Shown here: piece after piece, positions 1-7,381 of the stretch
How the letters are laid out: every line of letters starts with the position of its first letter
Position numbering within the stretch: the first letter of the stretch is position 1
Assembly (NCBI GenBank): GCA_035995205.1
Contig: DASYKS010000009.1
Coordinates: 1-64,000 of the forward strand
Reading direction: 5' to 3'
Source: DASYKS01 sp035995205
Lineage (GTDB): Bacteria; Acidobacteriota; Thermoanaerobaculia; Multivoradales; UBA5704
DNA: 64,000 nt
Program-made: the position numbers and the translations under genes
The notes under the pieces: model-generated
Seen by the model: only the letters and a program-made list of their open reading frames with translations
Database searches by the model: none
What the model was told of the DNA's origin: nothing

Positions 1-21
1 CGAATAGACCAGCTCGGTCTT

Positions 22-150
22 TGGAGATAGCCGGCCACCGAAGGGTGGCCCCTGGATTCATGGGGCCGCGTTAGCGACCCCGCCAGCCGCTTTGAGCGGC
101 TCACGAACTAAAGCCCCCGGCTTTGCCGGGGGATATTTACCCCAAGCCGA
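22..150. mobile_element. Stem-loop array resembling the right end of an IS200/IS605-type element (or REP)
   Basis: Several hairpins are packed in tandem. ggccacc/ggtggcc lies near 33-50, gccgc/gcggc near 87-101, and ccccggc-ttt-gccgggg near 115-132, followed at once by ggatatttac. Structured tracts of this kind, ending in a CCCCCGGC/GCCGGGGG hairpin and a short TTAC-like end, are typical of IS200/IS605 right ends (where guide RNAs of TnpB proteins are encoded) and of REP elements. No transposase or tnpB is visible, since the window starts here. The element sits exactly where the CHAT gene loses homology. The IS-end assignment is from memory of such ends, so confidence is moderate to low. Confidence 0.4.
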
Positions 151-1432
151 TCCGGCCCTTCTCGCCCGGCTCGACGAGCTGAAAGCCCGCCTGCAGAAGC
201 TCGAATCCGCGCAGGATCGGGAAAGCGAGGCGGAAGCCGAAGCGTTGCGCGGAGAACGAGACGATCTTCTTCTGCGGGCGAAGCTGCTGCAACCGGAGTA
301 CTCCGAGCTGCCGGAGAACCGTATCGCAACGGTCGCGCAGATTCGGGCGGCTTTGCCGGAACAGACGACCCTCGTGAGCTTCTTCACCCTCCCTGAAAAG
401 ACGATCGCCTGGGTTGTCGATCGAGAAGGCCTGAGCTTGGTCGAGCTGGCGCCTTCTCGCGGCGAGTTGTCGGACGAGGTCCAGGGATATCGCTCGGCGA
501 TCGCAGCCGAAGGCTACCCGGCCGGCGATTCCGGCCGCTCAAGCCGGGGAGTCGAGGTCGTCGATTCCGGACTGCCCGGAGCCAAGTCGATGAGCCAAGA
601 CCTCTACCGGTCGCTGATCGCTCCGCTGGTCCCTCATCTGCGCTCCGCCCGTCTCGTGCTCGTCCCGCACGGCGCCCTGCAGCAGCTGCCGTGGGCGGCA
701 CTCCAAGATCCAGAAACCGGCCGGTTTCTGGCCCAGGATTTCACCCTGAGCCTTCTCCCCGCGGCGGGCGCCCTGGTGGCGGGATCAAAATCTACGGAAC
801 TTCAATCTGACGGACCGATGCGTGCGCTCGTATTCGGCGACCCCGCTGCCGCGATTCCCAGTCTCCCGCCGCTGCCCGCCGCCCGGCGAGAGGCGGAGAG
901 TGTGGCGCGGATTCTTGGGACGACGGCGAAGGTCGGAAAAGAGGCCAGCGAATCGGCCTTGCGTGGCGCCGCGGCTTCGCTCTCGTTGCTCCATCTCGCG
1001 GCGCACGGAGAACAAGACTCGAAGGAGCCGAGGTCGAGCTTCCTGGCGCTCGCTCCGGACGCCGAGCAGGACGGTCGTTTGAAGATGGACGAGATCTTCG
1101 ACGAGCTGCGACTGCGCAGGCGACCGCTCGTGGTGCTCTCCGCCTGCCAGAGCGGCCTCGGCAAGCGATCGGGCGGCGACGAGATCGAAGGAATGATCCG
1201 TGCCTTCCTCTACGCCGGAGCGGGAGCGGTGGTGGCGACGCTCTGGAGCATCGACGACGAAGCCTCGGCGCTGCTGATCGAATCGTTGTACCAGAACCTC
1301 GTAGCGGGCCGGCCGGCTGCGGAGGCGCTACGTGGTGCTCAACTGGCGATGATCGCGCATCCGAAGTACGGCGCTCCTTTCTATTGGGCTGGTTTTGCTC
1401 TCACCGGGGATCCGAGCAAGGCGCTGCGATGA
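146..1432 (+). pseudogene. CHAT-domain peptidase, 5'-truncated
   Basis: The C-terminal two thirds of a CHAT (caspase HetF-associated with TPRs) protein, a clan CD cysteine-peptidase family. The presumed dyad is present: His in LHLAAHG (codon 1004-1006) and Cys in LSACQSG (codon 1145-1147), with the usual closing motif FYWAGFALTGDP. CHAT proteins normally begin with several hundred residues of TPR repeats; here only a short charged helix (LLARLDELKARLQKLES) precedes the domain. The frame is open to position 8 but has no ATG, and the only upstream start is a TTG at 92 inside a stem-loop, which would give a DNA-element-encoded leader (SGSRTKAPGFAGGYLPQ). I therefore read it as truncated by an insertion; expression from the TTG or from a promoter in the element remains possible. 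It overlaps the caspase gene by ATGA at 1429. Confidence 0.75.
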
Positions 1433-3654
1433 CTGCGCGGCTTCAGATTTCGTGTTCGACCGGTCTCGCATTCATTGCGTTCGCGGGATGCTCACGGGCG
1501 GCCGAGCCGATGGCAGGCCTCGGCGCTCCGGTTCGGCGGGCATTGATCGTTGCGATCAGCCGCTATGGCGAAACGACCGGCTGGCGCAGCATCCATGCTG
1601 CGAACGATCTCGCCGTGATGAAAGCCGCCCTGGCGCAGCAGCGATTTTCGGTGATCGATACGCTGGAGGACGAAGCGGCCACCCGGCGCGGGATCGAGCA
1701 GGCGTTTCGCGAGAAGTTGCTAGGACCGGCGCGGCCGGGCGATGTGGCGGTGCTTCATTTCTCCGGACATGGGCAGCAGATCACGGATGACGACGGCGAC
1801 GAGCTGGACGGTTATGACGAGACGCTGGTGCCGTACGACGCTCCGCAGCAAGCGGGCTCCGGATACGAAGGCGAGCTCCATCTTCGAGACGACACGCTCG
1901 ACGAATGGATGACCGAGCTGCGCCGGCGAGTCGGGCCCCAGGGCCAAGTCGTCGTATTTCTCGACTCGTGCGCTTCCGGTACCCCTCGCGGCGACGGGGT
2001 TCCTGCCGGTGCGATCGAACAGAATCTCGCGAGCCGTGGCGGCCCGCGCCTCGGGGAGCCTCGTCCCATAGGGCGGAAGCGTGGAGGTCCGGAATCTTCG
2101 ACCGGCTTTGGCGAGACGGCGCGCGGCGTTCGGGCGATCGCGGAGGATGAGGGGCTCGCGCCGTACCTGGTGTTCTCCGCCGCACGTCATGACGAGCTTG
2201 CGATCGAAACCTTCGGAGAAGACGGGAAACCGATCGGATCGTTGTCATGGTCTCTCGGACTTGAGCTTGCCGCATCCGGCCCCTCGACGACCTATCGGGA
2301 TCTGTTCGAACGCATCAAGGAACGGATGGGGCACCGGGTACCCCATGAGCCGCAGGTCGAGGGGGGGCAAGATCGGCTGCTTTGGGTGGACGGGGCGGTG
2401 CGCCAGGAGCCGTTTTTCGAGGTACGTTCGGCGCGGGTCGGAGAGATCGAGCTGAACGCGGGCACTCTCGTGGGCCTGCTCCCCGGAGCCCGTATCGAGC
2501 TGCACCAGGCCGGATCGCCCGAGCCGCGCGCGGAAACCCTGCTTGCCGCGGGAGAGGTGGTCGCAGCCCAGCCGGCCGCGGCCACGGTTCGCCTCGACCG
2601 AAGGGTGGTGGGCGCCGATTTTTCCCGCGCCCGGGCGTTCTTGACCCGGGCCACCTATGGCAATCTGGCGCTCACCGTGGAGCTTCGAGAATTGCCGCCG
2701 GCGTTCGAACGCGAGTTACGCCGCCGGCTGGCCCAAGCGCTGCCGGCCGTTCGACTCGTCGAGTCCGGAGGCGAAATACGCGTTGCGGGTGGCGGTCGTT
2801 CCGCCACCGTCCTACGCGCCGAGACTGCGGAGGAGGTGACGATCCTGCCGCCGCATCCGTTGGTCGAGAGCGCCCTCGACGAGGTGGTCGCGGCCCTTGG
2901 GGACAGTCTTCGCAGCCGCTATCTTCGGCGTCTCAAGGTGCGCGATCCGAAGTTCGACGTGCGGTTCGAGATGGTGCCGCGCCTGCTCCGATCGACGATC
3001 GATTGGCGGGTGGGAAGTGTGTTCGGGCTGCGTGTCTACAATTTGAGCGACCGGCCGGCTTACATCAACGTCTTGGACCTGACGCCGGACGGCAAGATCC
3101 GGTCCTACTGGCCCGATCCCCGAACGGGCGAACGTACCGAGATCCCGGCCAAGACCTCGCGACTTCTGCCGGCAAGCTATGAGATGTCGGAACCCGAAGG
3201 GGAGGAGACGATCCTGCTCGTGGGAACCGATGAATGGATCGATTTCCGTCCGATCCTGAGCCGCGCGGGCGTTTGGTCTCAAGGAGAAGCCAAAGGTGCC
3301 CTCGGCCCCTTCGCGCCCTTATTCGACCTTGGGAGCAAGGGCGGCTGCGCGAGAAGGTCGGTTCGCGAGGCAATGTCCTGGTGCTTCTGGATTCCTGTTT
3401 CTCCGGCACCGCCACCCGAGGAATCCTGCCGGTCCGCGGCGGCGCGCCGATCGGTCCTCCCGCCAAGGCCCCGCCAAGCGCAGGTCACGATGGAGCCTCG
3501 GGATTGCGCGATGGCGGAGCGCTCGACCGCCCCGGGTTGGCTCCGATGGTGGTGTTGTCCGCCACCCGGTCCGATGAGTTGGCGTACGAGACGACCACGC
3601 CAGACCAGGAAGCCGTCGGCGCTTTTTCATGGGCGGTGGCCCAGGCCCTCCTGA
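1429..3654 (+). CDS. Caspase-like (peptidase C14) protein with DUF4384-like C-terminus; last ~110 residues out of frame
   Basis: Start ATG 1429 overlaps the CHAT stop, implying translational coupling. An export signal with a possible lipobox (FAGC) opens the protein, so it probably acts in the envelope. The C14 domain shows HFSGHGQQ (His114) and VVFLDSCASG (Cys181), the expected catalytic His-Cys pair, followed by an acidic DDDGDELDGYDETLVPYD segment typical of bacterial metacaspase-like proteins. After an uncharacterised middle region, residues about 520-615 read as a DUF4384-like domain (RVYNLSDRPAYINVLDLTPDG). Genuine homology seems to end at GPFAPLFDLGSKG near 3340. The remaining residues are low-complexity, Arg/Pro-rich and lie over the reading frame of a second caspase gene, so the C-terminus is a fusion artefact of a deletion. 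Confidence 0.8.
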   Translation: MTARLQISCSTGLAFIAFAGCSRAAEPMAGLGAPVRRALIVAISRYGETTGWRSIHAANDLAVMKAALAQQRFSVIDTLEDEAATRRGIEQAFREKLLGPARPGDVAVLHFSGHGQQITDDDGDELDGYDETLVPYDAPQQAGSGYEGELHLRDDTLDEWMTELRRRVGPQGQVVVFLDSCASGTPRGDGVPAGAIEQNLASRGGPRLGEPRPIGRKRGGPESSTGFGETARGVRAIAEDEGLAPYLVFSAARHDELAIETFGEDGKPIGSLSWSLGLELAASGPSTTYRDLFERIKERMGHRVPHEPQVEGGQDRLLWVDGAVRQEPFFEVRSARVGEIELNAGTLVGLLPGARIELHQAGSPEPRAETLLAAGEVVAAQPAAATVRLDRRVVGADFSRARAFLTRATYGNLALTVELRELPPAFERELRRRLAQALPAVRLVESGGEIRVAGGGRSATVLRAETAEEVTILPPHPLVESALDEVVAALGDSLRSRYLRRLKVRDPKFDVRFEMVPRLLRSTIDWRVGSVFGLRVYNLSDRPAYINVLDLTPDGKIRSYWPDPRTGERTEIPAKTSRLLPASYEMSEPEGEETILLVGTDEWIDFRPILSRAGVWSQGEAKGALGPFAPLFDLGSKGGCARRSVREAMSWCFWIPVSPAPPPEESCRSAAARRSVLPPRPRQAQVTMEPRDCAMAERSTAPGWLRWWCCPPPGPMSWRTRRPRQTRKPSALFHGRWPRPS

Positions 3655-4898
3655 GCCCCGGCCTGTCACCCTCCTATCGCGGCCTATTTGACGAAATCCG
3701 GCGCGACCTCGGTTCTCGCCGCGTAGCGCAGGAGCCGCAGGCGGAGGGGGATCTCGACACCTCCTTGTTCAGCGGCCGCGCCGTGCTCCAGGAGCCGTTC
3801 GTAGAAGCCGATGAGATCCTGGCCGGCGGCGCCCGCCTCGCGGTCCGTCCGGGAACCCTGCTCGGGATCAACGCGGGAAGCGAAGTCGAGGTCCACCGGG
3901 CAGGGGCGAAAGGGGACGACGCGGCCACCCGCCTGGCCTTCGGGCGCGTCTCCGAAAGCGAACCTCAGCGCGCGGTGGTTGACCTCTCTCGCCCGGTTCC
4001 GGAGGCCGAGCTTGGCGGGGCACGAGTTTTCGTCACCGCCCGCTCCTTCGGCGATCTGCGGTTGCGTGTGCGCTTGGTGGGGAAGGCGCCTCGGTCGCTT
4101 CTGCTGGCTCTTGAAAAAGTCTCGGCGGTCGAGCGGGTGAGCGGCGCCGCGGACCTGGAGGTTTCACTTTCGCAGGCGGCGCCGGGCAGATCTTGGGTCG
4201 TTTCGATCTCCGACTGCGAGACCGGAGCCTGCCTGGTGGGACCTTGGAGCTTGGCGCCCGGGCAACTCGCAAAGGCTTTGACCCGGCGATTGGAAGATCT
4301 CGCCCGAAATCTATACCTTCGGCGCATCCGCCTAGAGGGGACGCGTTTGACGGGCGGCCTCCAAATCGTTCCGGTCGAGGTGAGCGAATGCGCCGAACCC
4401 GAAAAGCCAAGGCTCGCCAGTTGTGTCATCACCTTGATTCCACCGGAGCGCTTGCGAACCGGCGGGGGACAGTTGGAGCTTCCCTTGGGCACCTACTTTC
4501 GGGTGCGCGTCTTGCCTGGGTCGCGGGCGGCTTACCTGGCGCTCCTCGATTTGATGCCGGATGGCCGGATCGAAGTGCTCTGGCCGCCCGCGGGCGCTGA
4601 AGAACGGCTGGATCCGGGAGATGGCAAGCCGCGGTTCCTGCCCACGCTCAACCGGGCGGCGCCGCCGCTGGGAATCGACGCCCTGCTTCTCGTGGCGAGC
4701 GAGGAGCCCTTCGATTTCCAACCCCTGCGCTCGGGCTCCTCCGTCGAACCGGCCGTGCGACGGTCGCTCGCGCTTCAGGGACCGTTCGCACCGCTCTTCG
4801 ACGACGAAGCCATACGCCGAAGAGGGCGCGCCACGTTTTCGACGCTGGCGGTAGGCACGAGCCTCGAGACTCTGCGCATCCGCGGCGAACACCCCTAA
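3340..4898 (+). pseudogene. Second caspase-like (C14) paralogue, N-terminal half deleted
   Basis: The frame carries VLVLLDSCFSGTATRG (catalytic Cys codon 3396-3398), SATRSDELAYE, then a C-terminal DUF4384-like domain (GTYFRVRVLPGSRAAYLALLDLMPDGRIEVLWPP) and ends GPFAPLFDDEAI. It is paralogous to the gene immediately upstream along its whole preserved length (compare GPFAPLFDLGS). The catalytic-His half is absent: sequence of the upstream gene runs directly into LREKVGSRGNVLVLL around 3340. A start at 3234 would only translate the upstream gene out of frame. The simplest history is a tandem pair that lost the end of copy 1 and the first ~180 codons of copy 2. It is probably non-catalytic even if translated. 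Confidence 0.7.
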
Positions 4899-5007
4899 AG
4901 TCGCGCGCCCAGCCGTCGGCATCCCCTAGGCACTCGCAGTCCTTCTACTGTTCGGGCTATCCCTTCGCCTCGGCCAAGGCGCCGGTCGTATCCTAGCCCG
5001 CCCCAGC

Positions 5008-5553
5008 TCACTTTTTTGCGGCGGGCTTTCGCTTGTTGGTTCTCGCCTCCGCCTTGGTCAAGACCTGCGTCTCTCCCAGCTCCGGCGCCTTGCCCGTGAC
5101 CAGGCCCTTGACGAGCTCGAAGAGAACCACGGGCTGCGGCTTGGTGACTTCCATGAAGGTGGCCGTCTCGATGTCGACTCCGATCAGGACCATCCGCGGA
5201 TCATCGGCCGTACCATCCTGCTTGCCTCCCTCGTCGCCGAACCAGATCTTCCAATCCGGCCGGTAGAGCTCGTGAATCTTTCGGCGACTGGTGGAGATCT
5301 TCGCGATCCCCGACACGGAGACCCACTCGCGCGTTCGATCCTTGTAATACGAAAGGTTGACGTGAGAATCCTGCTCCAGGTCGGCAATCTTTGATGAGTC
5401 CCTGGCAGTGACGAACCAGAGATCGGCACCGCTTGCCGCCACCTGATTCGCCATCGGCCGCGAGACGAGATGCCCGTCCCGGCGGCGCGTCGTGAACATT
5501 GCCGTGTCGATGTTTTCCACCATGTCGTAGAACTGTTGGAGTTTTTTCTTCAT
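5008..5553 (-). CDS. Pyridoxamine 5'-phosphate oxidase-like (general stress protein 26 type) flavin-binding protein
   Basis: A 181-residue split-barrel protein starting at ATG 5553 (MKKKLQQFYDMVENIDTAMFTT). DGHLVSRPM, ADLWFVTARDSSK, HVNLSYYKDRTREWVSVSGIAKI and the late WKIWF segment match the PNPOx-like general stress protein family, which binds FMN or a related cofactor and is usually 150-180 residues. A Lys/Arg-rich tail (TNKRKPAAKK) ends the protein. The frame stays open upstream to 5862, but that part encodes a remnant of an unrelated squalene-cyclase-like gene, so I take the internal ATG as the start. The gene is convergent with the caspase genes. Its physiological substrate cannot be told from sequence. 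Confidence 0.8.
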   Translation of the reverse strand: MKKKLQQFYDMVENIDTAMFTTRRRDGHLVSRPMANQVAASGADLWFVTARDSSKIADLEQDSHVNLSYYKDRTREWVSVSGIAKISTSRRKIHELYRPDWKIWFGDEGGKQDGTADDPRMVLIGVDIETATFMEVTKPQPVVLFELVKGLVTGKAPELGETQVLTKAEARTNKRKPAAKK

Positions 5554-5559
5554 GCCCCG

Positions 5560-5893
5560 GGCTTTGCAGAATAGATGCCCGGCAGCGCTGTTTTCCGCCT
5601 CGCAATTCCAGCCGCCGTCAGGGAGTTGCTCGCCGAGCAGTCGGTCGACGATGCCCCGGACGTCCTGCCCGAAGTAGGCGCCAGCCGTGGCCACCTGGCC
5701 GCGCCGTCCCACCGCCCATCCGCCCCCTGAAGGGCGAGCAGCCGGGCGCCCATGCCCTCCGTGGCGACCCGTCCGCGCTCGGCCGCGACCGTCTCGGCCG
5801 GCGCACCGGTAAAGTCCCGCATCACCTGCCAGCGGATCGAAGGGCCCGATTCGAGCAGCCAACGTAGGACGGATGTCTTCGGTGTCGGGGCTT
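5560..5893 (-). pseudogene. Remnant of a squalene/prenyltransferase-repeat protein
   Basis: Minus-strand translation gives VLRWLLESGPSIRWQVMRDF...LLALQGADGRWDG in one frame and then, in another frame, AGAYFGQDVRGIVDRLLGEQLPDGGWNCEAENS. The DGRWDG and DGGWNCE motifs are QW-type repeats of the squalene-cyclase/prenyltransferase alpha-barrel superfamily. The first block looks like the normal N-terminus of such proteins. The middle is deleted with a frame change near 5690, and the C-terminal part is missing, its frame running straight into the start of the PNPOx-like gene. Only about 110 residues survive, so the gene cannot be functional. Confidence 0.6.
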
Positions 5894-6032
5894 GCCGTGG
5901 GTGTCGATTGATCTGCGGGTCCTTCCGGGTTGGGTAATTATCAATCCGACAGTACCCCCGCCCGCGGCACCCCCGAGAGAGACCATCGTCACTCCTTGCC
6001 GCCCTCGTCCCCTTTGTCCTGCAATCCCCTCA

Positions 6033-6520
6033 ATGCTTTCCAGGGAAGAGTACGACGAGCGGCGCCGTCGGATCGACGAGCAGCATCAGGCGACGATCGC
6101 GCTGATCGAGGCGGGCCGTCTGGCGCAGATCCGGGCGCTGGATCTGGTATGGCTGGCTTCCGGTGCGGGGGGAGTGCCGCTGCTGCCGCAGATCGAGGAT
6201 TTGGCGCTCGGGGCGCCGACTCGGCTTCTGGAGGCAGGGACCGCCGCGGACCGTAGAGCGCCTTCGCCCGCCGCGGCGCCGGAGCCTCCGCCCCGGCGGC
6301 GCGGGCCTTGGGCCGTGATGGGCGAGATCGAAAGGGTCTTCGAGGAGCTTCCCGAAGTTTTCGGCCATCACGATCTCAACCGTGCGCTCGCGGCTCCGCG
6401 CGGCGCAACCTTCAGCTTCTGATCGAAGACGGCGTGCTCGCCGCGGAGCAGAGCGAGAGCGGTCACGTCCGTCTCTTGTACCGCAAACTCCGTGCGACGA
6501 TTCCGGAAGTCGAAGAGTGA
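6033..6520 (+). pseudogene. Small gene of winged-helix/HTH appearance, frameshifted
   Basis: From ATG 6033 the frame reads MLSREEYDERRRRIDEQHQATIALIEAGRLAQIRALDLVW, a Pro/Ala-rich linker, then MGEIERVFEELPEVFGHHDLNRALAAP before stopping at 6422. A different frame continues without a break in sense: LQLLIEDGVLAAEQSESGHVRLLYRKL, ending at 6520. The junction near 6395-6405 therefore looks like a frameshift. The joined C-terminus resembles the helix-turn-helix and wing of a small DNA-binding protein, but I do not recognise a named family. It lies just upstream of the 21-bp repeat array. A sequencing error cannot be distinguished from true decay. Confidence 0.45.
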
Positions 6521-6568
6521 AGCCTCCGAGCCGATGGTTCTGGCGCCGATGCCGTGCGTTTGCGGCGG

Positions 6569-7141
6569 GAAGCCACACAGAAATTCGCTGAAGCCGCCGC
6601 GCCGACCCTTCAAGCCGCCCGCCGGAACGGTGAAGCCACCGCGCCGAACGCTCCCGCCACAGAACGGAACGCTGAATTCACCGCGCCGTATCGAAAAGCC
6701 ACAGAGCGGAACGCCGAAGCCACCGAGAAATTCACTGAAGCCACTGAGAAATTCGCTGAAGCCACTGAGAAAACCCCTGAAGCCACTGAGAAAATCACTG
6801 AAGTCCCGCAGTCGACCGGTTACGCCGGTGAATCAACCGGTCTTTCCGGCCATTTTGGCGCATTCCTCGGTGGCTTCAGCGGACGGCCCGGTAATATTTG
6901 CCATTCGGTGAGTGGCTTCAGCGGCGGAGTGCGTGGCTTCACCGACTCCGAGCGTTGCTTCGCCGCTCAACTCGGTGGCTTCAGTGATTTTCTCAGTGGC
7001 TTCCGCGAATTTCTCGGTGGCTTCGCTGGCCAAGCGACCGGTTTTTGGCGCTTTTGCGTTGCTTCAGCCCCATTTTGCGTGGCTTCGCCCCAGAAACTGC
7101 GTGGCTTCGCGGGGAAGCCTCCGGTGGCTTCGCGTGGTTTC
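6569..7141. repeat. 21-bp minisatellite with orientation switch (about 27 units)
   Basis: From 6569 the sequence falls into 21-bp units. The first half carries gaagccac(t/c)gagaaa-type units, best conserved at 6716-6799 where four units follow each other. From about 6863 the same core appears reversed (ctcggtggcttc...), best at 6968-7030. The 21-bp register is kept through the centre (about 6800-6862), which is diverged. The conserved units of the two halves are reverse complements of each other, so the whole is a large interrupted inverted repeat. In one frame per half the unit reads EATEKFA, a heptad, but frame changes prevent a single coherent protein. It is neither CRISPR (no spacers) nor a transposon end I recognise. 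Confidence 0.85.
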
Positions 7142-7339
7142 CTGTGAGGCTTGGGCTCTCGGCCGACTAAGCAGGCCGACCGGTTGATCGGCGCGGCCCT
7201 TCTCGACGAAGAACTTCCCGAGCTCGAAGGGCTTCAGGGCGGCCAGAGTCTCCACCTCCGACTCTAAGAACGTAATCCACGACAGGTGGATCGCCGCGCT
7301 GTGCCCGTGCCACTCACTGAGAGACCCCAACAGGCGCAC
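7064..7339 (-). CDS. Hypothetical short protein, doubtful
   Basis: A 91-codon frame starting 43 bp downstream of the res stop. The first 60 residues (EWHGHSAAIHLSWITFLESEVETLAALKPFELGKF in part) have a natural-looking helical composition, whereas the last 30 are translated 21-bp repeat sequence (REATQFLGRS). It could be the surviving N-terminus of a protein whose C-terminus was the heptad repeat, or a chance frame. No family is recognised. Confidence 0.25.
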   Translation of the reverse strand: MRLLGSLSEWHGHSAAIHLSWITFLESEVETLAALKPFELGKFFVEKGRADQPVGLLSRPRAQASQETTRSHRRLPREATQFLGRSHAKWG

Positions 7340-7381
7340 CGAAAACGACCGTCCCGCCAGCTTGCTCGAAGGGCGCCCTCC

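Noticed and set aside
92..145. TTG 92 as a genuine CHAT start with leader SGSRTKAPGFAGGYLPQ
   Set aside because: The codons lie inside hairpins of a structured element, no ribosome site precedes them, and the peptide is unrelated to CHAT proteins.
6569..7141. CRISPR array
   Set aside because: The 21-bp units are contiguous with no unique spacers, the orientation flips, and there are no cas genes nearby.
6492..7147. Real proteins encoded by the several open frames across the 21-bp repeat
   Set aside because: A repeat length divisible by three with no stop in the unit leaves several frames open at once. The heptad frame changes within the array, so no single product is supported.
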